Shown here piece by piece: positions 22,965 to 31,163 of a stretch of DNA of 64,000 nucleotides. The stretch lies in NCBI GenBank assembly GCA_036389255.1, contig DASVQI010000038.1, positions 248,001 to 312,000 on the forward strand, written 5' to 3'. The stretch comes from JACVRN01 sp036389255. GTDB lineage: Bacteria; Acidobacteriota; Blastocatellia; Pyrinomonadales; Pyrinomonadaceae. A program made the position numbers and the translations under genes. The notes below the pieces were generated by a model. The model saw only the letters and a list, made by a program, of their open reading frames with translations, searched no databases and had not been told where the DNA came from. The stretch's first letter is position 1. Every line of letters begins with the position of its first letter.

Positions 22965-24629
22965 GTGAAAAGGGTTATCAAAGAGAGAGAAAGCGATGAG
23001 CGTGCGGCCCGGTCGAGTCGCAGGCGGTTTATCAAGTCGGGCGTGCTCGCCTGTGCCGCCGGACTGATGAGCCCGGTTCTGTCAGGCTCCGTCCAACCAG
23101 TATTCTCTCAAAACAGGACGCGCGCCTTCGAGCTTGACGAAGCGACCATCACAGACCTTCAGGCCGGGATGCAGTCCGGTCGCTGGACGGCTCGCTCACT
23201 CGCGGAAAAATATCTGTCGCGCATAGAGGAGATTGACAAGCGCGGCCCCGCGCTCAATTCCGTCATAGAGGTCAACCCGGACGCCGAAAGGATTGCGGAG
23301 GCTCTTGACCGCGAGCGCAAGGCCGGGCGAGTGCGAGGGCCCCTGCACGGCATTCCCGTCCTCATCAAAGACAACATAGACACGGCAGACCGCATGATGA
23401 CCACGGCTGGCTCTCTGGCGCTCGTGGGAGCAAGGCCGCCGCGCGATGCTTTCATAGTCGAGCGCCTGCGCGCGAGCGGCGCAGTCATACTTGGCAAGAC
23501 GAACCTGAGCGAGTGGGCAAACTTTCGCTCCACTCATTCGACTAGCGGCTGGAGCGGGCGTGGCGGTCAGACCCGTTTGCCTTACGTGCTGGATAGAAAT
23601 CCCTGCGGCTCAAGCTCCGGCTCAGGCGTGGCCGTGGCGGCCAACCTCTGCGCCGTCTCGGTCGGGACTGAGACGGACGGCTCGATTGTCTGTCCTTCAT
23701 CGGCCAACTCAATCGTAGGCATCAAGCCCACGCTCGGCTTGGTCAGCCGCTCCGGCATCATTCCCATAGCGCACAGTCAGGACACGGCCGGGCCAATGGC
23801 GCGCACGGTGCGCGACGCCTGCATACTGCTCGCGGCGCTTGCCGGTACAGACCCGCGCGACGAGGCCACGGGCGCGGCTCGCACAAAGCTTCTCTCCGAT
23901 TACACAAGATTTTTAGACCCGGCGGGCCTGCGCGGGGCGCGCATCGGAGTCGCGCGAAAGTTCTTCGGCTTCAGCGACCACGTTGATAAGTTGATGAGCG
24001 AGTCGCTCGACGTGATGAAGCGCGCGGGCGCGATTCTCATAGACCCCGCAGACGTTGAGACGGCAGGCAAGTTTGACGACACGGAGCTTGAGGTGCTGCT
24101 CTACGAATTCAAAGCAGACCTTAACAAGTATCTGGCGGGGCTCGGGCTCGGCGCTCCCGTGCGCTCGCTGAAAGAGATTATTGCCTTCAACGAGCGGAAC
24201 CGCGACCGCGAGATGCCCTACTTCGGTCAGGAGCTTTTCATAAGGGCCGAGGCCAAAGGCCCTTTGACGAGCCGCGAGTATCGTCAGGCGCTGGCAAAGA
24301 ATCTGTTACTGTCCAGAGCGCGTGGCATAGACGCGACGATGAGAAAGCACGGACTGGACGCGATAGTCGCGCCGACGGGCGGGCCGCCGTGGACTACGGA
24401 TTTAATCAACGGCGACCATTTCTCCGGCGCAAGCTCGACGCCCGCAGCCGTCGCGGGCTACCCGAACATAAGCGTCCCGGCAGGCTACGTCTACGGTCTT
24501 CCCGTGGGCATCTCCTTCTTCGGGCGCGCGTGGAGCGAGCCGCTTCTCATCAAATTAGCTTACGCATTCGAGCAGGCTACAAAACAGCGAGCCGCGCCGA
24601 AGTTCGATGAGCGCGTCGGCTTGAAGTGA
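22965..24629 (+). CDS. Tat-exported amidase (amidase signature family)
   Basis: The 554-residue product starts at a GTG and has a twin-arginine signal, SRRRFIKSG (about 18-26), then a hydrophobic run. The Ser-cisSer-Lys triad of the amidase signature family is visible: Lys135 in VLIKDNID, Ser216 or 217 in GSSSGSG, and nucleophile Ser240 in GTETDGSI. It hydrolyses an amide in the periplasm; the substrate is not evident. A TatA gene lies later in the window (62051), consistent with the route of export. Confidence 0.88.
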   Translation: MKRVIKERESDERAARSSRRRFIKSGVLACAAGLMSPVLSGSVQPVFSQNRTRAFELDEATITDLQAGMQSGRWTARSLAEKYLSRIEEIDKRGPALNSVIEVNPDAERIAEALDRERKAGRVRGPLHGIPVLIKDNIDTADRMMTTAGSLALVGARPPRDAFIVERLRASGAVILGKTNLSEWANFRSTHSTSGWSGRGGQTRLPYVLDRNPCGSSSGSGVAVAANLCAVSVGTETDGSIVCPSSANSIVGIKPTLGLVSRSGIIPIAHSQDTAGPMARTVRDACILLAALAGTDPRDEATGAARTKLLSDYTRFLDPAGLRGARIGVARKFFGFSDHVDKLMSESLDVMKRAGAILIDPADVETAGKFDDTELEVLLYEFKADLNKYLAGLGLGAPVRSLKEIIAFNERNRDREMPYFGQELFIRAEAKGPLTSREYRQALAKNLLLSRARGIDATMRKHGLDAIVAPTGGPPWTTDLINGDHFSGASSTPAAVAGYPNISVPAGYVYGLPVGISFFGRAWSEPLLIKLAYAFEQATKQRAAPKFDERVGLK

Positions 24630-24644
24630 ATTTTTAGCTGAGCC

Positions 24645-25451
24645 TTAATAACGCAGGCTGCGGGCGCGGGGGATTGGGGCGCGCCTGCGTCTTTGTAGAA
24701 GAGCGGGGCGCTTCGTCTCGTACCAAGCGGGCCGCCTGTCCATGAAGAGCTTCGCCTGTGGAATCTTGATGAAGTCGCGCGACCACGGCTGTCTCTCAAC
24801 CGGGATGAAGTCGTCCGTCAGAATCGCCGCCTCCGCGTCTATAGGAACCTTTTTCGTAGAGAGCTTTTCGTAGTCGTGCGTGCGCCCGCGCACCCTTGTC
24901 AGGTAGTCTCTGAAATGCACTGGCTGTACACGTAAGCCTTCGACCCAGTAATAGACCCTGCCGAAGTATGCTTCGTGCAGCCAGCGCTCGAAGGGTCTGG
25001 GGCTGTAAAGCTCCGCCTTCAGGCTCTCTTTATAAATGGGGAGCCAGAGAACGTATATGCCTCGACGCGCGTACTCTTGCGTGCGGTGAGCTATCTTCTC
25101 AAGGGTGAGATTGCTGGCCTGAACCTCTATCGCCACAGGCACGTCGTTGATGTAGGCGCTCACGTCGGGGCGTACAGCGCCGAGGTCTCTTTCCATCTCG
25201 CACTTGCGAACCCGTGGGTGTGCCGCGAGCGCCTCGAAGATGCTTATCTTGCAGCGACGATGCTCTTCTGATTCTCCTGTGCCGTACTCGCAGGTGACGG
25301 GCGGCTTGTGCGCGAAGTGAGGCGCGATGATTCCCCCGCGTCTGAGCGTCACGACTTCCGCGCAGCACGGGCACAGGAACGGACGCTCGTCCCTTTCGAC
25401 TTCCCACGCCCCGACCTTAAGCCCGTCGAGTTCTCTGATTGCCGTCATCAT
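24645..25451 (-). CDS. CoiA-like competence/nuclease-domain protein
   Basis: The 268-residue product starts with a zinc-ribbon-like part (CPCC at about 27-30), followed by APHFAHKP, the typical CoiA N-terminal signature, and a restriction-endonuclease-like core with DVSAYINDVPVAIEVQASN (about 96-114), where D96, E109 and Q111 fit a D-ExQ-type nuclease centre. CoiA proteins act in processing DNA during transformation in Gram-positive bacteria. The start overlaps the end of the Bax1-like gene by ATGA. Function here is likely DNA processing together with its neighbours. Confidence 0.75.
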   Translation of the reverse strand: MMTAIRELDGLKVGAWEVERDERPFLCPCCAEVVTLRRGGIIAPHFAHKPPVTCEYGTGESEEHRRCKISIFEALAAHPRVRKCEMERDLGAVRPDVSAYINDVPVAIEVQASNLTLEKIAHRTQEYARRGIYVLWLPIYKESLKAELYSPRPFERWLHEAYFGRVYYWVEGLRVQPVHFRDYLTRVRGRTHDYEKLSTKKVPIDAEAAILTDDFIPVERQPWSRDFIKIPQAKLFMDRRPAWYETKRPALLQRRRRAPIPRARSLRY

Positions 25452-26680
25452 CGCTCTTCTTCTTCTTCCCCTCTCGCGCCCGCGAGTTCGTCCAGCATCA
25501 GCTCGACCGCCACGGGGTCAAGATTTCTTTTGAAGACGATGACGTGCGGCGGAATCTTGGTTAACGGGTCGCGGCTTCCGCGCAGCTCGTCCCATGCGGC
25601 GAGTATGAAATTATGAAAGCGCGCGTGAGCGAACTCCTTCAAGCGGCGGCTTAGATGAGTGGGCGTCCAGAATCCAAGGACTTCCAGATAAAAGGTCTGG
25701 CCATCCGGGTGCTTCAGAACAAAATCCGGTATGAAGGCGCTTTCGCCAAGCGGAATGACTTCGCGGCTAGGCTCAAGCTTCCACTCTGTCTCGTACTTCT
25801 CCCACTTCGCCGCGAACTTCTCCTTCACAGGATTCTCGTCCGCCAAGCCTTCCAGATAATCCGACTGTAGCCGCTTCTGGCTGCTGGACAATTCGAAGAA
25901 GGCGTTCTCCCGGCCCGGCTTGCCGGAAGCAATCTCTGCGCGCATCTCCCATCCCTTGCACATCAGAAGCGCAGGCAGAAACACGGCCATCTGCACGCCG
26001 TACTTCTGCGAGCGATGAAACATGGAGACTGGCCCGTCCAGCCGCACTTGATAACCGCCGCGCCCGTCGCCACGGATGGTGTGAATCAGCCTATACGCTT
26101 TGATGGCGTTGAATAACTCGCGGTAGTCCTCGCGCGCCAGTGGCTCCACGCTCAGGTGCATCTCGACGCAGTGATAAAGGAGCGCCTGCGCCTGCGCGAG
26201 GTTGTATATGTCCAGCAGCTTGTCCGGCGTCACGGGCTGAAACTCTATGAGCTTCTGATTCTCAGGCAGGTCTGCGTAGAGGCTGTTCAGGAGCGCGTCG
26301 GGTGGGGCATTAAGCTCAAGCGCGACTTCGCGCAGGATTTCAGGCCGCGCTTCGGAATCGCTTAAGACCGGATGAATGGAGGCTGCGCGCGTGAAGAGAG
26401 CGCGGCGTATGTCCGCAGGCTCCACCGGCGAAGCCGTCTCGAACTCGCACCTGTCCGTCAGGAGCTTTATAAACCCGCGCAGGATTTTGTAGTCCGTGCC
26501 GGTTCCAACGTACTCCTCCAGCGCGTTGTCCAGCTCACGTCTGGGCCGCCCCTCGTGCTCCGAGAAGATGCGTATAAGCGCGTCGGCGTCCCGCAGGTAA
26601 TCCGGGTCGTGTCTATCTACGTATCGCGGCCCGCAACGCCCGCTGCGCTGCCAGCTCTGAGAAAGGTCAGCCGTCAACAT
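25448..26680 (-). CDS. Bax1-like (DUF790) nuclease, partner of XPB
   Basis: A 410-residue protein of the DUF790 family. The N-terminal part (about 1-260) is helical, and a nuclease-like domain in the C-terminal part carries FIPDFVLKHPDGQTFYLEVLG (about 315-335; Asp318 and Glu331), the PD-(D/E)xK-like core. In archaea Bax1 cuts DNA at junctions unwound by XPB and is usually encoded next to it, exactly as here: xpb lies 63 bp upstream. It is translationally coupled to the CoiA-like gene. Confidence 0.8.
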   Translation of the reverse strand: MLTADLSQSWQRSGRCGPRYVDRHDPDYLRDADALIRIFSEHEGRPRRELDNALEEYVGTGTDYKILRGFIKLLTDRCEFETASPVEPADIRRALFTRAASIHPVLSDSEARPEILREVALELNAPPDALLNSLYADLPENQKLIEFQPVTPDKLLDIYNLAQAQALLYHCVEMHLSVEPLAREDYRELFNAIKAYRLIHTIRGDGRGGYQVRLDGPVSMFHRSQKYGVQMAVFLPALLMCKGWEMRAEIASGKPGRENAFFELSSSQKRLQSDYLEGLADENPVKEKFAAKWEKYETEWKLEPSREVIPLGESAFIPDFVLKHPDGQTFYLEVLGFWTPTHLSRRLKEFAHARFHNFILAAWDELRGSRDPLTKIPPHVIVFKRNLDPVAVELMLDELAGARGEEEEER

Positions 26681-26691
26681 AAGAAATGAGA

Positions 26692-26744
26692 GATTGATTC
26701 ACCGGCTCATTGAATCAATGAAGAAATGAAACGGTGAATCAATC
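26692..26744. repeat. Inverted repeat between XPB and Bax1 genes
   Basis: Perfect 13-bp arms, GATTGATTCACCG (26692-26704) and CGGTGAATCAATC (26732-26744), enclose a smaller palindrome CATTGAATCAATG. The right arm overlaps the XPB stop codon. It could tune the XPB:Bax1 ratio as an mRNA hairpin. Confidence 0.5.
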
Positions 26745-28162
26745 TATAAAGTTCGCCCCCAAAGCTCCGGCGTTGCGCCGCTCATGGCGGAACGGAACTG
26801 GCCCGCGTCCGTGCGGCGGCGGCTGATGTTCTCTTCCGTAGTCTCGCTTGTCACGACTTCGTACAGAACCGCCTCCTTGCCGGGCTGCTTGCGCAAGATT
26901 CGCCCGAGACGCTGTATGTGCTCGCGCGAAGAGCCTGAGCCGGACAGGACTACGGCCACGGAAGCTTCAGGAATATTGACCCCTTCGTTCAGGACTTTCG
27001 AGGTCGCAAGCGCGAGCACGCGGCCTTGGTTGAAGGCTTCGAGCCATTCCCTTCGCTCCTTGATTCCCGTCTGGTGCGTGATGGCCGGAATCCAGAACTT
27101 CTCGGAAATCTGATAGACCATCTCGTTCTCTGCGGTGAAGACGAGCGTGCGGTCTTTGCTGTGTCGGCGCAGAAGGTCGCCCAGCACTCTGAGCTTCGAT
27201 TCCGTTCCGAGAGCGATACGCTTCTGCTCCCTGTAAGCCATCATGGCGCGTCTTCCTTCTTCGCTCCGCGCGCTCTGCGCAATGAATAGCTGCCAGCCGT
27301 GCAGGCTGCTCAAAGAGATGTGCTTGTCGGTTAAAAACTTTCTGAAGACGGCGCGCTCACTTTCGTAACGCTCGCGCTCTTCCTTTGAGAGCTTCACCTC
27401 AACGCGCACAAGCTGGTAGTCGGCCAGATACTCTCCCGCAAGCTCGTGCGCCTCTCGCCTGTACACGGTCGGGCCAATCAACTGCTGTAAATCCTCTTCG
27501 CTTCCGTCCCCGCGCTCGGGCGTAGCCGTCAGGCCCAGACGAAAAGGCGCAATCGCCATCTCGGACGCGTAGCGATGCACGCTCGCGGGCAGGTGATGGC
27601 ACTCGTCAAAGATTATGAAGCCGAACTGATTGCCCAGCCGCTCCATGAAGCGAAAGGCCGAAGCATAGGTCGTCACCGTCAGCGCGCCTATCTCGTAATA
27701 GCCCCCGCCAATCAGGCCCACCTCCGCCTGAAAACATGAGAGCAGAATGTCGTACCACTGATTCATCAAATCAATCGTGGGCACGACTACAAGAGTTGAG
27801 CGCTGCACCTGCGCGATTGCTATCTGCGCCACCAAGCTCTTGCCTGCTCCGGTAGGCAGCACAACCACGCCGCAACGCCCTGCGCGCCGCCACTCGGCTA
27901 TAGCCTCCTCCTGATACGGCCTCGGCTCGAAAAGAAGCTTCGTGGGGAAATCAAACTCGTGATAACCGCGCGCCCTGTCTTCAAACTCCAGCCCGCCCCG
28001 TACAAGCTCCCTGACAACCTGCCTGTAGGCCCACGCGGGAGCCCGCCATCGCAACACCCTCTCGTCCCACCGGAAAGCCGCAGGCACAGCAAAATCAAGC
28101 TCCGCCCCATCCAGCAGCAGCGTCCCTGCTTCAAACCTCAATGTCAGTTGTGCGGGATTCAT
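26744..28162 (-). CDS. XPB-type DNA helicase (SF2)
   Basis: A 472-residue superfamily-2 helicase. An N-terminal damage-recognition-like part (1-75) precedes motif I LPTGAGKS (102-109), motif II DECHH (186-190), motif III LTATPER (about 212-218) and motif VI QRLGRILRK. The size and motif II match the compact archaeal/bacterial XPB form. It unwinds DNA in nucleotide-excision-type repair with the nuclease Bax1, encoded next. The start at 28162 is the natural N-terminus, MNPAQLTLRFEAGTLLLDG. Confidence 0.87.
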   Translation of the reverse strand: MNPAQLTLRFEAGTLLLDGAELDFAVPAAFRWDERVLRWRAPAWAYRQVVRELVRGGLEFEDRARGYHEFDFPTKLLFEPRPYQEEAIAEWRRAGRCGVVVLPTGAGKSLVAQIAIAQVQRSTLVVVPTIDLMNQWYDILLSCFQAEVGLIGGGYYEIGALTVTTYASAFRFMERLGNQFGFIIFDECHHLPASVHRYASEMAIAPFRLGLTATPERGDGSEEDLQQLIGPTVYRREAHELAGEYLADYQLVRVEVKLSKEERERYESERAVFRKFLTDKHISLSSLHGWQLFIAQSARSEEGRRAMMAYREQKRIALGTESKLRVLGDLLRRHSKDRTLVFTAENEMVYQISEKFWIPAITHQTGIKERREWLEAFNQGRVLALATSKVLNEGVNIPEASVAVVLSGSGSSREHIQRLGRILRKQPGKEAVLYEVVTSETTEENISRRRTDAGQFRSAMSGATPELWGRTL

Positions 28163-28260
28163 ACGCGCCGAGAGTACAACAAATGGGACGCGAACGCGCC
28201 GAATAAATCGTGGGCGGATTGAGCAGCCATAAAAATCTTCCCTGATAGCGGCTCAGATTT

Positions 28261-29253
28261 TTACGCGGCCTGCTGCTTGGCGATTCTACCGTTGAGGAAG
28301 GCCAGCACTTCGCGCTTTTGACTCTGCGAGAGGCTGTCAATCCTGCCCTCACCGAACTTCTTCTGTAGCCAATCCTCAAGCTGCTCTTCAGTTTTCCCGA
28401 GCGAGCGGCAGGCCGCTAAGATAGCGGGCCGCAAGTCCGGCTCTTCGTTCACGGCTACAGGCCGGGCGGAGGAAAATCCGCTTTCAACCGTAGCCTCGCG
28501 CACGTTGTTTCTGTTGAATGAATTGTCTCTGGCGTCAACGGGCGCTGCCGTTACAGGGATGGTCACGAGGTCTTCAACGTCCTGCGTGAAGAACTCCGAG
28601 GCGTTGACGGCCAGCAGAGTCGCCGCTACGAGCGCACGCTTCTGGCTCATCTTCTGTATGGTGTTGACTTGGTCGGCAATGTCCGGGTTGAAGATGCGCC
28701 CGACCGTCTGGCCTTCGATTGCGGCATCGCCGCTATTGAATTTAGCGCCGCAGCCGCCCTTCTTCTTAAAACATATCCAGCCGCCGCCGTATTCCTCGCG
28801 CCCCTTTATGATGGCGGCCTGCGAGCAGACGGGGCAGACTCTCTGGGCTTCGCGGTAGCGGTACTTGGTTTCGCGCGAGTTGCAGGAGGCGTCGGCTTCG
28901 GCCACCAGCAGGTCGCCGCGATAAAGCTGGCAGCGATATAGATAGTAGAAGAAGGGCTCGCCGTCGTGCAGCGCTCCCGTCCAGTCTTCTATGCGCTCTA
29001 TGACCTGAAAGCGCGTGGAGAGGCCGAAGAAGGTCGTGAGCTTTTCGGCTCCCGGCTTGAGAAGCGTCAGCTTCTCCGTGCCCGGAATCGTCCCGTAGTC
29101 AATGTCGCGCCTGAGCACACGGCTGACGAACTCCGTGATGGTGTTGTAGCGCTCCACGGCCAGCTCTATGGACATGGCCGGCATGAACTGCGATTGATCC
29201 AGCGTTGCAAGCACGCCCGCCACGTCCGGCGTCTCTGAAGCTTTATCGGTCAT
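28261..29253 (-). CDS. Zinc-ribbon protein of unknown function in a DNA-metabolism operon
   Basis: The ATG at 29253 follows GGAGAAGAG and gives a 330-residue product. Residues about 40-135 hold a conserved block with YGTIPGTEKLTLLKPGAEKL; a four-cysteine zinc ribbon (CPVC near 140 and CFKKKGGCG near 160) follows; then VNTIQKMSQKRALVAATL (about 195-212). The C-terminus is a small helical region. I have a weak impression of similarity to phage or mobile-element recombination proteins, but I cannot name the family. It lies 76 bp after ssb and 98 bp before xpb, which suggests a role on single-stranded DNA. Confidence 0.65.
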   Translation of the reverse strand: MTDKASETPDVAGVLATLDQSQFMPAMSIELAVERYNTITEFVSRVLRRDIDYGTIPGTEKLTLLKPGAEKLTTFFGLSTRFQVIERIEDWTGALHDGEPFFYYLYRCQLYRGDLLVAEADASCNSRETKYRYREAQRVCPVCSQAAIIKGREEYGGGWICFKKKGGCGAKFNSGDAAIEGQTVGRIFNPDIADQVNTIQKMSQKRALVAATLLAVNASEFFTQDVEDLVTIPVTAAPVDARDNSFNRNNVREATVESGFSSARPVAVNEEPDLRPAILAACRSLGKTEEQLEDWLQKKFGEGRIDSLSQSQKREVLAFLNGRIAKQQAA

Positions 29254-29329
29254 AGTTATTCTCTTCTCCGGGCGGATTTCAGATTTGCTCACGAAGGCCG
29301 AGGCGCTCCGGCCTTCCACTCAGAGCCTG

Positions 29330-29794
29330 TTAAAAAGGTATCTCGTCCTCGTCTACTTCGGCCGCCTGCGCGGCGCGATTGCCTGCCGTGATGCGTCCGC
29401 CGCCTATGGAGCCTTCGCCTACGGCTGCGGCTGCGCGCACGGGAATGCCTTCGCCGCCAGCGCCGCTCGCCGAGTCTATGAAGTGAACGTCCGTCGCGTT
29501 GACTTCCAACGTGTAGCGCTGTTTGCCGTCACGGTCTTGCCACTCTTCTATGTGCAGGCGTCCCTCTACGTAGACGCTGCGCCCCTTGGAGAGATACTTC
29601 GAGACGGTTTCGGCCTGCTTGCCCCAGACGGTGACGCGGAACCACGTAGTAAAGTCCTGCTGCATCCCGTTCTTGTCCTTGCGCTTCTCGTTCGAAGCCA
29701 TGGTGAAGGAGCAGACGGCCGTGCCCTGCGGCGTATAGCGCAGCTCCGGGTCTTTGCCCAGATTGCCCACGATAGTAATCTTGTTAAATGACAT
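29330..29794 (-). CDS. ssb: Single-stranded DNA-binding protein
   Basis: A 154-residue SSB. The OB fold starts MSFNKITIVGNLGKDPELRY and includes TTWFRVTVWGKQAETVSKYL (about 50-69). The tail is glycine-rich and ends DEDEIPF, the acidic tip that recruits repair and replication partners. The ATG at 29794 with a GAGGAAAA ribosome site is the right start; the 54 codons before it are not SSB-like. It is the first gene of a co-directional set with the zinc-ribbon protein, XPB, Bax1 and the CoiA-like protein. Confidence 0.95.
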   Translation of the reverse strand: MSFNKITIVGNLGKDPELRYTPQGTAVCSFTMASNEKRKDKNGMQQDFTTWFRVTVWGKQAETVSKYLSKGRSVYVEGRLHIEEWQDRDGKQRYTLEVNATDVHFIDSASGAGGEGIPVRAAAAVGEGSIGGGRITAGNRAAQAAEVDEDEIPF

Positions 29795-30167
29795 CTTCTT
29801 TTTTCCTCGCTTCAGTTTTTCTTCCGGCGCACACACGCACGCCCTTGTTGCAAGCGTGAAACATCGTACCACAGGCAAAGGCCGTTGTACATGGATGATT
29901 GGGCTGAGAACTTTTTGAGAACTCTTTAAGAAGTTTCTGAGGACGCAGGCGCTCACTTAACTGTATTTAACTACACGCGCCCAGACATCTCTATAACTGG
30001 TCGTGGATTTGTCCTACCGGGCTGCGAATTGCTTCTCAGCCTTCCTGACAATCTATTAACAATTATGTTTCGCCAGCAATAGCGAGACCGCGCTCCCGCG
30101 CGCTCCAACTCTCTGCGCATCAAGAGCTTTCTGAAGATGGCTTATATGCGTCTCTGCAACCTCGACC

Positions 30168-30198
30168 CTCAGGAGCAGAAGTGCTTCGGTCTCCTGAG
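30168..30198 (+). promoter_or_regulatory. Leader hairpin before the secreted-protein gene
   Basis: CTCAGGAG (30168-30175) pairs with CTCCTGAG (30191-30198), with a nested GAAG/CTTC pair inside the loop. It ends 17 nt before the ATG at 30216, next to the ribosome site TAGGAG, so it could affect translation. The rest of the 421-bp spacer (29795-30215) shows no gene. Confidence 0.4.
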
Positions 30199-30215
30199 TC
30201 TTTGTAGGAGAAACT

Positions 30216-31022
30216 ATGAAAAAGATTCTGTCCCTTCGCAACGCCGTTTGCCTCTTTACACTCATGCTTGGCATAGCATTGTTCAGTCCTCAGGCGGCCA
30301 GCGCTCAACAAACCTCTCAAGTGGTCACGGCGGTTCCCCTCTACAGGTTTATTGTGCCCGACGCCAACCAAGGTTATTTTCTAACCCCTAACTATCAGGA
30401 AGGCATTAACCGTGGCTACTACTATAACGCCACCGTCGGCGGTATTCTTATTCCACCGGGGCCAGGCTGGACTCCGGCTCCGGGTCAGTATGTGGTTCCC
30501 ATGCATCGCTGGCGCGTCAGACACAGAGCCGGTACTAACTACTATTACTCCGCCGACATCTATCCCAGCCTTACGTCCAATTCCGAAAATACATATGAGG
30601 GACTGATGGGCTATGCGCTGCATCCGACCGACCCTAACTTTGGCTTCAACAGGTTTGCCCTTCACCTCTGGTACAGCCAGACCAACGGCTACTACTATAC
30701 TCCGAACGGCAGCCTGACTGTTCCACCGGCGCGGCCAAACTCCTCTTATAACTGGCAGGGCGTAGCCTATATCCTGCCCAATGCTCCCCAGACTCCGTTC
30801 GTCACCTGCGGCGTCAGGGAGGGCTGCTTCACGTTTCTTTCACCGCCCGCCGCGCCGGTTTGCAACGCCGACCAGGAGCAGGCGTGCTACAACGACGGGG
30901 GGATGTGGAATTCCGACAACTGCTCTTGCAGTTATATAACCCCGCCGGGGGGGGGCGGGGATGACCCGAAACAGTGTCAACCGGGCATGATTTGTCCTGA
31001 GACGCCATACAATCCGCAGTAA
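30216..31022 (+). CDS. Secreted Tyr/Pro-rich protein with Cys-rich C-terminus
   Basis: A 268-residue product with a signal peptide (residues 1-30, ending ASAQ). The mature part has repeated aromatic motifs, PLYRFIVPD (about 40), NRGYYYNA (about 65), NYYYSADIY (about 106) and NGYYYTPNG (about 160), suggesting an internally repeated beta-rich domain. Residues about 195-268 contain about eight cysteines in spaced pairs (CGVREGCF, CNADQEQACY, CSC, CQPGMIC), likely disulphide-bonded outside the cell. I recognise no enzyme family; a cell-surface or extracellular binding role is possible. The ribosome site is good. Confidence 0.6.
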   Translation: MKKILSLRNAVCLFTLMLGIALFSPQAASAQQTSQVVTAVPLYRFIVPDANQGYFLTPNYQEGINRGYYYNATVGGILIPPGPGWTPAPGQYVVPMHRWRVRHRAGTNYYYSADIYPSLTSNSENTYEGLMGYALHPTDPNFGFNRFALHLWYSQTNGYYYTPNGSLTVPPARPNSSYNWQGVAYILPNAPQTPFVTCGVREGCFTFLSPPAAPVCNADQEQACYNDGGMWNSDNCSCSYITPPGGGGDDPKQCQPGMICPETPYNPQ

Positions 31023-31163
31023 GGATAGCGAGATTAGTCTGGCCTTGGTCGGATGATTCGAAGAGCGTGGCAGAACTGCGTCGTTAAGGCTCAGGTCTGC
31101 TACGCTCTTTTGTATCTTCAGGGTGATTATAAAGGAAGCAATTCAGTGGAGAATAATGGCGCT

